In this document: in pieces, positions 8,728 through 16,127 of the stretch | How the letters are laid out: each line of letters opens with the position of its first letter | Position numbering within the stretch: position 1 is the stretch's first letter | Origin: Prosthecobacter sp. | Lineage (GTDB): Bacteria; Verrucomicrobiota; Verrucomicrobiia; Verrucomicrobiales; Verrucomicrobiaceae | Assembly (NCBI RefSeq): GCF_029946185.1 | Contig: NZ_JAQSEA010000010.1 | Span: 1-64,000, forward strand | Direction of reading: 5' to 3' | DNA: 64,000 bases | Notes under the pieces: model-generated | Told to the model about the DNA's origin: nothing | The model's input: the letters and a program-made list of their open reading frames with translations, nothing else | Databases searched by the model: none | Position numbers and translations under genes: made by a program

Positions 8728-9636
8728 ATGTCCGCGATCACCCATCTCCAATTCCTCGAATCCGAGGCCATCTACATCCTGCGCGAAACTGCGGCGCAGT
8801 TCCAAAAGCCCGCGCTGCTGTTCTCCGGTGGCAAAGACTCCATCGTCATGGCCTGGCTGGCGCGCAAAGCCTTCCATCCTTCGCGGCTGCCCTTCCCGCT
8901 GCTCCATGTGGACACCGGGCACAACTTCCCCGAAGCCATTGAATACCGTGACTGGTTCGTGCAGGAGATCGGTGCCTCGCTGACGGTGGGTCTGGTGCAG
9001 AAGTCCATCGACGATGGTCGTGTGCAGGAAGAACAAGGCCACAACGCCAGCCGCAACAAGCTGCAGACGGTGACGCTGCTGGATACCATCGAAGAAAATC
9101 AATACGACGCCTGCTTGGGTGGTGGTCGCCGCGATGAAGAAAAAGCCCGCGCCAAAGAGCGCTTCTTCAGCCACCGCGATGGCTTCGGCCAGTGGGACCC
9201 CAAGAACCAGCGCCCGGAGCTTTGGAACATCTTCAATGGTCGCAAACACTTCGGTGAGCACTTCCGCGTCTTCCCGCTGAGCAACTGGACCGAGATGGAC
9301 ATCTGGCAGTACATCCGCCAGGAAAACATCCCCCTGCCAAGCCTCTACTTCAGCCATCAGCGCAAGATCATTGATCGCCACGGCCAGCTCCTCGACGCCA
9401 GCACCGGCATCATCCCGCTGCACGATGAAGAGAAGCCGAAGGTGAAGGAAATGACCATCCGCTTCCGCACCGTGGGCGACATCACCTGCACCGGCGCCGT
9501 CGAATCCACCGCCAGCACGATTGACGAAATCGTCGCGGAAGTCGCCGCTGCGAGACAGACCGAACGCGGCACGCGTGCGGATGACAAGCGCAGTGAAAAC
9601 GCCATGGAAGACCGTAAGAAGGAGGGGTACTTTTGA
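8728..9636 (+). CDS. cysD: Sulfate adenylyltransferase subunit 2 (small subunit)
   Basis: Catalytic subunit of ATP sulfurylase; makes APS from ATP and sulfate, coupled to GTP hydrolysis by CysN. The 302 residues match the family's usual length. Landmarks: the PP-loop LLFSGGKDSIVM, LLHVDTGHNFPEAIEYRD, the GGGRRDEEKARAKER segment, the FPLSNWTEMDIWQYI region and a C-terminal RKKEGYF tail. Its TGA stop shares a base with the start of the next small gene, implying translational coupling. Confidence 0.95.
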   Translation: MSAITHLQFLESEAIYILRETAAQFQKPALLFSGGKDSIVMAWLARKAFHPSRLPFPLLHVDTGHNFPEAIEYRDWFVQEIGASLTVGLVQKSIDDGRVQEEQGHNASRNKLQTVTLLDTIEENQYDACLGGGRRDEEKARAKERFFSHRDGFGQWDPKNQRPELWNIFNGRKHFGEHFRVFPLSNWTEMDIWQYIRQENIPLPSLYFSHQRKIIDRHGQLLDASTGIIPLHDEEKPKVKEMTIRFRTVGDITCTGAVESTASTIDEIVAEVAAARQTERGTRADDKRSENAMEDRKKEGYF

Positions 9637-9902
9637 TGAAAAGATTGGCTGAAGCACTCTCCTACTCGGTGGCTTATCTCGCTTCCGTCCGTCGCAACGA
9701 TGAAGACGCGGCAGAAGAGGACGGTGACACACTGGACTTCTTGACCTCCATCGTACGCGAGGCCACACCCGCTGAGATCGAAGCCATTCGAACCGCTTCA
9801 GAATCGGCCATCGCAACCCTTCTCGAAGACTCGGAACCCGACCACGAATTCATTCAAGGTTACCGCGACTGCATCGAAAACTTCTGCAACCCGACCGCAT
9901 AG
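9636..9902 (+). CDS. Unknown small acidic protein between cysD and cysN
   Basis: An 88-residue acidic protein starting at an ATG that overlaps the cysD stop (TGATG) and ending 23 bases before cysN. It looks mostly helical, with a basic, aromatic N terminus (MKRLAEALSYSVAYLASVRR), a Glu/Asp-rich middle and a single Cys near the end (RDCIENFCNP has two). I do not recognise a family. The coupling suggests a function tied to sulfate activation or a regulatory role, but that is only inferred from position. The codon choice resembles its neighbours. Confidence 0.65.
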   Translation: MKRLAEALSYSVAYLASVRRNDEDAAEEDGDTLDFLTSIVREATPAEIEAIRTASESAIATLLEDSEPDHEFIQGYRDCIENFCNPTA

Positions 9903-9925
9903 TCCCTCTCACTCCGCTTTTTATC

Positions 9926-11266
9926 ATGGACGTTCTCGTTAACCCTACTGAATCCTCTCTCCTTCGTTTCACCACTGCTGGCAGTGTGGACGATGGCAAA
10001 AGCACTCTCATCGGCCGTTTGCTGTATGATTCCAAATCCATCTTCGAAGATCAGCTTCTCGCCGTCGAAGAATCCTCCAAGCGTCGTGGCGATGCGCATG
10101 TGAATCTGGCACTTCTCACCGACGGCCTGCGTGCCGAGCGCGAGCAGGGCATCACGATTGATGTGGCCTACCGCTACTTCGCCACACCGAAGCGCAAGTT
10201 CATCATCGCCGATACACCGGGGCACATTCAGTACACGCGCAACATGGTCACGGGGGCTTCCACAGCGGATCTCGCGATCATTTTGATCGATGCGCGCCTT
10301 GGCGTCATCGAGCAGACCATGCGCCACACCTATCTCGCCAGCTTGCTGCGCATCGGCCACATCGTCCTTGCGGTGAACAAGATGGACCTCGTTGGCTTTG
10401 ACGAAGCCGTCTATAACAAGATCGTGGCTGACTTCCAGGCTTTCGCCAAAGGCCTCGATCAACTGCCGCAGGTCACGCCGATCCCGATGAGCGCGCTCAA
10501 TGGGGACAACGTCGTCGATAGATCCGAGCACACCCCATGGTATACCGGCCCTTCGCTCCTGCAGCATCTTGAAACCGTCCAGGTACACAGTGAAACCGCT
10601 GCGGATGAAGCACGCTTCCCCGTGCAGTGGGTGATTCGCCCGATCTCCGACCGCAAGGATTCCAAACTCGGCAATCTGCATGACTACCGTGGCTTCGCCG
10701 GGCGCATGGCCAGCGGCACCTTCCGCGTGGGCGATGACGTGCTCGTGTATCCGTCCGAGATGAAGTCGAAGATCACGGGCATTCACACCTTTGAAGGCCC
10801 GCAGGAAGAGGCGATCCCGCAGCTCAGCTACAGCATCACCGTGGCCGATGAAATCGACACCAGCCGTGGCGGCATGATTGTGAAGGCGAATGAGCCGACG
10901 CAGACCAGCCAGGAATTCGACGCCATGATCTGCTGGTTTGCCGACAAGAAGACGCTCAAGCCGAACAGCCGCTTCCACCTGCGCCACACCACCAATGATG
11001 TGCGTGCCGTGGTCACCGACGTGCTCTACAAAGTGAACATCAGCACGCTGGAAAAAACCGTCGCGAGCAAGGAGTTCTCTCTCAACGACATCGGCTGCAT
11101 CCGCCTCCGCTGCGCATCCCCGATTTTCTTTGACCCGTATGGAAAGAACCGCACCACCGGCAGCTTCGTCCTCGTCGATGAACAGACGAACAACACCGTC
11201 GCCGCCGGCATGATCACCCGCTCGCTGGTGGACGCCGGTGACGAAGATGCGGAAGTGGCGATCTAA
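9926..11266 (+). CDS. cysN: Sulfate adenylyltransferase subunit 1 (GTPase subunit)
   Basis: Elongation-factor-like GTPase that drives CysD. At 446 residues it has G1 SVDDGKSTLIGRLL, the switch/G2 Thr in EQGITIDVAYRYF, G3 DTPGHIQYTRNM, G4 NKMDLV and G5 around MSALNGDNV. Two EF-Tu-type beta-barrel domains follow. There is no C-terminal APS kinase (CysC) domain of the kind fused in some bacteria, so APS phosphorylation must be done by a gene outside the window if CysH uses PAPS. Confidence 0.95.
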   Translation: MDVLVNPTESSLLRFTTAGSVDDGKSTLIGRLLYDSKSIFEDQLLAVEESSKRRGDAHVNLALLTDGLRAEREQGITIDVAYRYFATPKRKFIIADTPGHIQYTRNMVTGASTADLAIILIDARLGVIEQTMRHTYLASLLRIGHIVLAVNKMDLVGFDEAVYNKIVADFQAFAKGLDQLPQVTPIPMSALNGDNVVDRSEHTPWYTGPSLLQHLETVQVHSETAADEARFPVQWVIRPISDRKDSKLGNLHDYRGFAGRMASGTFRVGDDVLVYPSEMKSKITGIHTFEGPQEEAIPQLSYSITVADEIDTSRGGMIVKANEPTQTSQEFDAMICWFADKKTLKPNSRFHLRHTTNDVRAVVTDVLYKVNISTLEKTVASKEFSLNDIGCIRLRCASPIFFDPYGKNRTTGSFVLVDEQTNNTVAAGMITRSLVDAGDEDAEVAI

Positions 11267-11284
11267 CGCGTGTGAAATTGGCAA

Positions 11285-11312
11285 CATGGCCACGTTTGAG
11301 GACGTGGCCATG
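11285..11312 (+). terminator. Perfect hairpin after cysN
   Basis: An 11-bp perfect inverted repeat (CATGGCCACGT / ACGTGGCCATG) with a 6-base loop starts 19 bases after the cysN stop. No T-run follows, so it may be an RNA-stabilising 3' end, a rho-assisted terminator or a protein-binding palindrome rather than a classic intrinsic terminator. Confidence 0.5.
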
Positions 11313-11414
11313 GTATGCAGGGCGTCATTCTTGATTCAGGGCTGACGCGCAGGCCGGACTGGGTCGGCAATTGAGGTATTGAGCCGGAGCAGTGGAAACG
11401 ATAAACTCAGATCC

Positions 11415-11627
11415 ATGTCACAGACCATTCACCTTGATCTGGAACTGCCGGGCGATCTCGCACGTTTCAAGCTGCCTCAAGGCGTGAATGAGCGGCTCAT
11501 GTCCTTGCTCGACAAACAAGACTCCGGTCAGGAGTTAACCGATCAAGAACGGCGTGAGGCAGAGGGCTTGGTGGATCTGGCGGACACACTGACCTATCTC
11601 GGACTCAAAGCCAAGGCTGCTGCCTGA
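11415..11627 (+). CDS. Small hypothetical protein, antitoxin-like
   Basis: A 70-residue protein starting MSQTIHLDLELPGDLARFKLPQGVNERL and ending in a helix-rich, charged tail (LTDQERREAEGLVDLADTL). The short beta start followed by helices is typical of small antitoxin-type proteins often seen next to nucleases or PIN toxins, but no partner toxin follows; the next gene, 62 bases on, is on the opposite strand. An upstream in-frame extension to 11379 was rejected because the Met at 11415 gives the clean beta-strand start. Function unknown. Confidence 0.5.
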   Translation: MSQTIHLDLELPGDLARFKLPQGVNERLMSLLDKQDSGQELTDQERREAEGLVDLADTLTYLGLKAKAAA

Positions 11628-11689
11628 GCCTTGTGATGGGAGCCTTAGCGTGAAACAGGAAGAGGCAAGGCGCTTTTGGCTTTCGTAAC

Positions 11690-12151
11690 CTACAGTGATT
11701 CGATCATCTCCCCTGCCTTCGTGCGGCAGGGGACGCGGAGGTGTTCGAGCCAGATGGGAATCCAGGTGTTGAGCACAAGCTTCCGCGCTTCGGCGAGATC
11801 ATTGAACGTCGCAGCCGCCCATGGAAAGCCACGCTCTTGAAAGTAGAACTCCCATTCTTTCTTGCCGTGGGCGATGAAATAGGCGCCATCGTGTGAGTCC
11901 TTTTCAGTCTGAGTGGACGGCAGGTCTTCGGGCTGCAAACCTTGTGCCGCCAAGCTCGCCTCAATGTCCGCCCGCGTCAGCGTGAAGAGCCGGTTCACCG
12001 CTTCCTGGCAGCGCTCGGTATTGCCCTCTTCATTCGTATCCCGCCACTCGGCAGGCAGCCCCAGGTGCGCTAGCGACCACGTGGCCACATCCTCCACGGA
12101 ATGCAGCACCTTCATCTGCTCGGCGATGGAAAGGGGTTCAGCAGGATTCAT
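11690..12151 (-). CDS. Hypothetical protein
   Basis: A 153-residue soluble protein with no recognised family. It is acidic, with helices (EPLSIAEQMKVLHSVEDVATWSLAHLGLP, EAVNRLFTLTRADIEASLAAQGL), then a segment rich in aromatic residues (GAYFIAHGKKEWEFYFQERGFPW) and a C-terminal helical stretch containing one Cys. No signal peptide or membrane helix. It stands alone: no gene within 500 bases upstream, and the small antitoxin-like gene converges on it. It may be part of the accessory island that follows. Confidence 0.5.
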   Translation of the reverse strand: MNPAEPLSIAEQMKVLHSVEDVATWSLAHLGLPAEWRDTNEEGNTERCQEAVNRLFTLTRADIEASLAAQGLQPEDLPSTQTEKDSHDGAYFIAHGKKEWEFYFQERGFPWAAATFNDLAEARKLVLNTWIPIWLEHLRVPCRTKAGEMIESL

Positions 12152-12343
12152 GCACCAAGCATTCCCGAAAACCGTCAGGAATCAAGCCCGTGGGATCGGC
12201 AGCCCAGTCAGCCCGCCTGTTTCCCAGTGAGCGAGCAGAAACTCGATGGGGATGGAGTATACCAAACGCCATTGGAAACAGGTCTGTATTCCTGTCATAG
12301 CAGAGGCTGTAAGCGAACAGGTGAACAGCGCGGCGCCCAGGGC

Positions 12344-12488
12344 CGTAGGTTGGGTGTGTTTGGCGTCGGGCGCGTATCGTGCTCCACAGCGCTCTCCGCC
12401 AAACCGCCCGACCACCAGGACGTTCGTACGCCAGGGTGCGTTGCCGCACGCTGATGGACGGGCGGGCTGTCGCCACACCCATCCTACG
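12344..12488. repeat. 145-bp element bounded by a 15-bp inverted repeat (MITE-like)
   Basis: CGTAGGTTGGGTGTG at 12344-12358 is matched in reverse by CACACCCATCCTACG at 12474-12488, with one mismatch. Inside lie further short inverted repeats (GTCGGGCG with CGCCCGAC, TTTGGCG with CGCCAAA). The 12152-12665 stretch that contains it has no credible gene. I recall similar dispersed sequences in verrucomicrobial genomes, where they are often mis-called as short proteins; copy number cannot be tested here. Confidence 0.55.
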
Positions 12489-12665
12489 ACTGCCTTTGCC
12501 TGTCTTCTCGCTGATCATCCGACTCGTTTCTACCTGCTCGTGGTATTACAAAAGATCTCCCGCGCGACCAGCAGAGGGTCTGCCTGCTACTGGTGCCATG
12601 CGGTCAAAGGCCCGAATCTTTCCCGCATTGATCCCGACAACTTATCTGGCGCATGGATTCGCTTT

Positions 12666-13541
12666 CTACGCATACCGTCCCGGCAGGTTCGCGGTATCAC
12701 TGCGCGTCGGCGGCGCTGGCGCTAGCCGGTGGATCACCTTCTGCGAAGGCAGCCAGCCTTGATCCCGCCACTTGCGCAGCCCCGCCCGCCAGTCCTTGAC
12801 CGAAGTTTGGCCGTTCACCCATCCGTTCGCCGCCCAGTGGTTAAACATCGAGGTGCCATCGCTGGCCGGTAGTCCGATCTGCGCCGCGTAGGCCTCCAGC
12901 TCCGCTTGGGTTCCACGGTCTGCATGGGGCTCCGCGCCAATGGGCAACTCCAGGCCTTTGAGGTTGATGCTCCGGTCCGCTTTGTTCAGCCAATTCAGCA
13001 GCCTCACACGGCTGAGCCGCCGTTGTTTCAGCTCGCACCAGGCGGTGCATTTCCCCAGTTCCGCCGGGATGTCGATGGCTTGATACGCCGGGTTTGCAGC
13101 GAGGTGCGCGAGCCACATCGCGTCATCCACCGGCAGTCCACGTCGTTTGGGTTTCTGGGTCGCGGCCAGGGGCTGCGCTGCTTGGGAAAGGTCGGCTTCG
13201 CGTACGTACGCGGGCGCTCGCCCATATGCAGGTGTGGGGGTGTGTGGGTGGGCGGGGGAAAGGGGAGTCTGAGGGGAAAGGGGGAGGGAGGGCGAGAGGG
13301 GGAGAGGTGTTGTGTTTTCAGACGATTTAGACGCAGCAAGACACTCCAAGACGGGTTCAGGCGAATTTAAGACGTTTTCAGTCGCATGCAGACGCCCTGC
13401 TTGATAGTAGCGGCGGTTCCTTTCGGCACGCTTGCTGACCTTGGATGGCTCCGCATCCACGATAACGCCTCCTTCGGGAGTGAGTTCAAAGCGCCGGCCC
13501 GAGGCGAGCAACGCAGCAATCGTTTCTGGTAGGATCACCAT
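12666..13541 (-). CDS. Phage/plasmid replication-like protein (C-terminal DnaD-like tail)
   Basis: A 291-residue protein. The N-terminal 60 residues include VSKRAERNRRYYQAGR, then a long low-complexity Pro/Ser/Thr linker (about residues 70-115). A folded C-terminal half ends in FNHWAANGWVNGQTSVKDWRAGLRKWRDQGW, a pattern I associate with helix-turn-helix replication-initiation proteins of phages and plasmids. It therefore most likely comes from a mobile element. Its first nine codons (MVILPETIA) and its promoter are duplicated in front of the HNH gene at 14796. The low-complexity linker suggests either a flexible hinge or decay. Family assignment is inference. Confidence 0.5.
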   Translation of the reverse strand: MVILPETIAALLASGRRFELTPEGGVIVDAEPSKVSKRAERNRRYYQAGRLHATENVLNSPEPVLECLAASKSSENTTPLPLSPSLPLSPQTPLSPAHPHTPTPAYGRAPAYVREADLSQAAQPLAATQKPKRRGLPVDDAMWLAHLAANPAYQAIDIPAELGKCTAWCELKQRRLSRVRLLNWLNKADRSINLKGLELPIGAEPHADRGTQAELEAYAAQIGLPASDGTSMFNHWAANGWVNGQTSVKDWRAGLRKWRDQGWLPSQKVIHRLAPAPPTRSDTANLPGRYA

Positions 13542-13690
13542 GGTTATATTATGGTATGAAATGCTATTTAATCAAGCGCTTTTGACCTGCTCCAGGTTCT
13601 CCGCCCAGGCCTTGAGGACCTCCCAGACCTGCACCCGACAGCCGGATTTCAAGAGACGTTCCCGCCACCCGGCCTGTGAGCAAAATGCCT
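13521..13690. repeat. Duplicated 5' region, copy A
   Basis: Base-by-base reading shows this stretch is homologous to 14773-14940. Both carry CTGGTAGGAT, ATATTATGGTA, ATCAAG/ATCAAGA, CTTTTGACCTG, CCGGATTTCAAG and CCCGGCCTGTG in the same order. The homology covers the first codons of the downstream gene, the promoter and about 115 bases upstream. It looks like a segmental duplication that gave two genes the same control region. Confidence 0.75.
13548..13575 (-). promoter_or_regulatory. Promoter of the replication-like gene, likely leaderless
   Basis: On the minus strand, TTGATT (13575-13570), 16 bases, then CATAAT (13553-13548). Only six bases separate the -10 box from the ATG at 13541. A start site 6-8 bases after the -10 box would fall on the start codon, so the mRNA should have no leader and no ribosome-binding site; none is visible. 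Confidence 0.6.
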
Positions 13691-13691
13691 G

Positions 13692-13986
13692 GCATGAATG
13701 GCACTTGATTAAGGCTGGGCGGCGAGGAAATCATCCATTCACTGACGAAGCCGAAAAGTGTCGCGGAGCGCGGACATGAGTCCGCAGCGGGTCGTCCGCG
13801 TGGGACGTGTGATGGCTCTTACTGAATGCCGCAAACACGGTGATGCTCGGTGTCGCGAAAGTTGCGTGCCAAAGCGGAGTGGGTGTTTGCTGCGGAGTGC
13901 AGCGGAATAAATTCCGCGCTCCGAGGAGCGCTACGCGCAAGCTGTGAGTCTCACGATCTACGCCCTTAATCAAGTGCCATTCATGC
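13692..13986. repeat. Nested palindromic element (REPIN-like) with 23-bp perfect inverted ends
   Basis: Bases 13692-13714 (starting GCATGAATGGCACTTGATTA) recur exactly in inverted orientation at 13964-13986. Inside, a 22-base REP-like hairpin at 13764-13785 (CGGAGCGCGGA...TCCGC) is repeated inverted at 13902-13923 with four mismatches. This is the arrangement of a REPIN: two REPs facing each other across about 115 bases. No gene is credible here. REPINs are usually mobilised in trans by a RAYT transposase, which is not in the window. Confidence 0.7.
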
Positions 13987-14037
13987 GTGGAATCTTGCCC
14001 GGTCTTATATGGTGCCTTCCGTCTCTCTCAACCGGGC

Positions 14038-14796
14038 TCAGCTCCCGTAAACATGAACCTTTTGCAGGTGCCGTTCCAGAAGCTCCGGATAGCCGGTCGA
14101 AGACTTGGGATGCAGGCGCTCATGACAGGGGCGGCAGATCGCCACCAGCTCGAAGAGGAGCTCATCACCCACATGGGCATAGGTCAGATGGTGGACTTCC
14201 GTGGCCCGAGCCTCCCAACACCCTTCGCAGGTGACCCAGGCCCTCCTCAAAACGCGCTGGCGCACGGACTGCCAGTCAGCAGATGCCAGATAGCGGCGAT
14301 AGACAGCCCGCCACTCCGCCTTCCGCTTGGCGATGGCCGCTTCCCGGCACTGCCCGTAGGCAGCAAGGCCACTGCGGAGGCGCCTCTGGTACAGCTCCTC
14401 ATTCCACTGCGGGCACCTCTCGCGGTTGGGGACGCTGGAGTGCGGGAGTGAATGGCTGAGCTTCTGGCCGCAGTCAGCACACTGGATGCGGTAGAAAGGC
14501 TTGCCGTCCGACTGCAGCGCCACACGCGGCTCCCGCCGCAGATGATCGCAATGCCGCTGCCTGGCAGCCTCCGCGCTGATCTCACGGCTGTCGATGTCCA
14601 AGGAGGGAAAGTGCCACTTCCTGCGGATGAATCTTGGTTGGGTGTCCGCTTCCATGAGGATGGGCAGGTGTGTTTCCATAGTGTCTGGAGGCAGTGCTAA
14701 AACCGGTTTGGATGCCCATGATGACCGGCATCTCTTTCTTCCAAGCGCCGGTCCGGGTGCGGGCGGCAAGGCAATCGCTTCTGGTAGGATTACCAT
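14038..14796 (-). CDS. HNH endonuclease domain protein
   Basis: A 252-residue protein. After a poorly conserved N terminus (residues 1-90, sharing MVILPE-IA with the gene at 13541) comes a possible zinc site (CADCGQKLSH and a later Cys). The C-terminal nuclease fold is CEGCWEARATEVHHLTYAHVG followed by ICRPCHERLHP. The two CxxC pairs would hold structural zinc and the HH plus final His form the catalytic site. HNH proteins of this kind occur in phages, group I introns and restriction systems. The neighbouring replication-like gene with the same 5' region suggests a mobile-element origin. Confidence 0.72.
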   Translation of the reverse strand: MVILPEAIALPPAPGPALGRKRCRSSWASKPVLALPPDTMETHLPILMEADTQPRFIRRKWHFPSLDIDSREISAEAARQRHCDHLRREPRVALQSDGKPFYRIQCADCGQKLSHSLPHSSVPNRERCPQWNEELYQRRLRSGLAAYGQCREAAIAKRKAEWRAVYRRYLASADWQSVRQRVLRRAWVTCEGCWEARATEVHHLTYAHVGDELLFELVAICRPCHERLHPKSSTGYPELLERHLQKVHVYGS

Positions 14797-14940
14797 GAAT
14801 ATATTATGGTAGGATTCGGTATTATATCAAGAACTTTTGACCTGTTTCACGATCTCACCCCGCTTCTTTCCAAGACTTGCAAAACCCTGCCCCGTGGCCG
14901 GATTTCAAGGGACGCACCGCCCCGGCCTGTGTGCAAAAAC
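14773..14940. repeat. Duplicated 5' region, copy B
   Basis: Partner of the stretch at 13521-13690. The strongest identity is over the first codons, the -10 and -35 boxes, the CTTTTGACCTG just upstream of the -35 box, and CCGGATTTCAAG further out. Divergence is mainly in the intervening 50 bases, so the duplication is not very recent and the promoter has been kept. Confidence 0.75.
14803..14830 (-). promoter_or_regulatory. Promoter of the HNH gene, likely leaderless
   Basis: Minus strand TTGATA (14830-14825), 16 bases, CATAAT (14808-14803), six bases, then ATG at 14796. Geometry is identical to the promoter at 13548-13575, again leaving no room for an untranslated leader. Confidence 0.6.
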
Positions 14941-15455
14941 TCGCAGCAGGAAGCAAATCAGGGCAGGCGTTGGCATTCAATCCAGCCTCCCGATGGTTTA
15001 TGCCCCTGGCTCCCACGTCCGCTCACGCGCCAAATACAGTCGATGGAAGGTTGCTGAAATTCATTGATAATCAGTGAACGGTGGCGCTTGAAGCCGTCGC
15101 TGGAGGGTTTCGGTGCATCACTTTTTAGCACCACCTGAATGGTTGCAAAATAAGATTGTCAAAAGATCGGCTTCATCCAATGATGGACACATAAAGGTAA
15201 ATAATCGTAAACGAAACATTACCTGAAGCGGTTGCACAGCCTAGGAAAGTGTCGTGAAATTAAAGAAAAGTGGCGCAAATTCTTAAAATCGAATACCTGT
15301 ATCATCCAATGACCGGATCTTCCATTGCTGCTCCGAATTGCCTCCAGGGCACCCCCTTCAGACCTGCCGCACAGAGTGTCCATGCACTCTGCGCACGGCC
15401 CCAGTCCCCCAAAGTAAACCAGAAATAGAACCTTAGACAAGGAAACCATAATACC
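14941..15455. other. Intergenic region without a credible gene
   Basis: Lower GC than its surroundings, especially at 15130-15300. It contains a 7-bp hairpin (CAGAGTG, 6-base loop, CACTCTG) at 15372-15391, two copies of CATCCAATGA (near 15176 and 15303), and just before the next start codon the sequence ACCATAATACCATG. The last resembles the -10/start arrangement of the two island promoters, but without a good -35 box. No open frame with coding character was found. Confidence 0.5.
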
Positions 15456-16049
15456 ATGAAGAGAGACGAAATACCACCCATGCACCCGGCCTGCAGGCCC
15501 CGCCTGCATCAGCCTCCCCTCGCGCGCCTGCTCCAGTCAGGCCTCATCCTCCTCATGCTCATCGGCATGCAGCTCCAGTCATACGCCGTATGCGACACCT
15601 GCTGGGAAAGGCAGTACCTCACCGGTTGGCTCGCAGACGCCCAAGCCGAAAGGAATGGCCTCGCCGTAGAACTCGGCATTTTGCAAGACACCCTCGAGGA
15701 CGTCCTCTGCGAAGAAGAACCCGACGAGCAGGAGATCCAGGACATCACAGATCGCATCTCACAGGTGACACAGTCCATGAACACCGCAGACTCCATCATC
15801 AACGACGCCAGCCAGCGCCTGCAAAATCTCCCGCAGTGCATGATGAATCCCCCCTGCGGCGAGGGCATCCCCCAGGATCCCGTCTATGACGACCCGCCGC
15901 CCCCCGAGGACCCGCCCGAGGATCCTCCCCCCTACTACGGCGATCCCATCCCCGTCTACGAAGACCCGCCGCCCCCGCCAGACGATCCCCCGTTCCCACC
16001 GGAAGATCCCCCGTTCCCACCGGACGACCCCGATCCCGTTCCCGTGTAA
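15456..16049 (+). CDS. Secreted coiled-coil protein with Pro/Asp-rich tail
   Basis: A 197-residue protein of unknown function. A basic N terminus leads to a membrane-targeting helix (LLQSGLILLMLIGMQLQSYA), then a Cys pair (CDTC), a helical coiled-coil region (about residues 55-125) with two more Cys, and a proline/acid-rich tail (residues 135-197). The tail is built from units such as PPPPEDPPED, PPFPPEDPP and PPFPPDDPD. Such tails often span the envelope or bind cations; this is inference. The codon usage is strongly C-rich, unlike the lower-GC spacer before it. Start choice between the Met at 15456 and one eight codons later is open. Confidence 0.55.
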   Translation: MKRDEIPPMHPACRPRLHQPPLARLLQSGLILLMLIGMQLQSYAVCDTCWERQYLTGWLADAQAERNGLAVELGILQDTLEDVLCEEEPDEQEIQDITDRISQVTQSMNTADSIINDASQRLQNLPQCMMNPPCGEGIPQDPVYDDPPPPEDPPEDPPPYYGDPIPVYEDPPPPPDDPPFPPEDPPFPPDDPDPVPV

Positions 16050-16075
16050 TCCCTTTTGAAGTCCGCACCCGCAGC

Positions 16076-16106
16076 GCTTACCGGTCCGCACCCCGGGCCG
16101 GTAAGC
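16076..16106. repeat. Inverted repeat between two secreted-protein genes
   Basis: GCTTACCGG (16076-16084) and CCGGTAAGC (16098-16106) form a perfect 9-bp stem around a 13-base GC-rich loop, 27 bases after the proline-rich gene and 21 before the next start. No T-run follows. It could attenuate transcription between the two genes or bind a regulator. Confidence 0.5.
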
Positions 16107-16127
16107 CGCTCACCCACGCACGCCCGC

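Noticed and set aside
7264..9816. 850-residue open frame on the minus strand
   Set aside because: It is antisense to cysH, TSUP and cysD. Its translation is Arg/His/Gly-rich with no recognisable domain, typical of the shadow of GC-rich genes.
9860..11311. 483-residue open frame on the minus strand
   Set aside because: It mirrors cysN, whose GTPase motifs are unambiguous on the plus strand.
12138..12518. 126-residue frame on the minus strand
   Set aside because: It is mostly a translation of the inverted-repeat element and is Arg-rich without structure; I treat it as a repeat, not a gene.
13731..13973. 80-residue frame on the minus strand
   Set aside because: It lies inside the REPIN-like element; such frames arise from the repeat itself.
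15219..15509. 96-residue frame on the minus strand
   Set aside because: No coding character, and it overlaps the start of the proline-rich gene.
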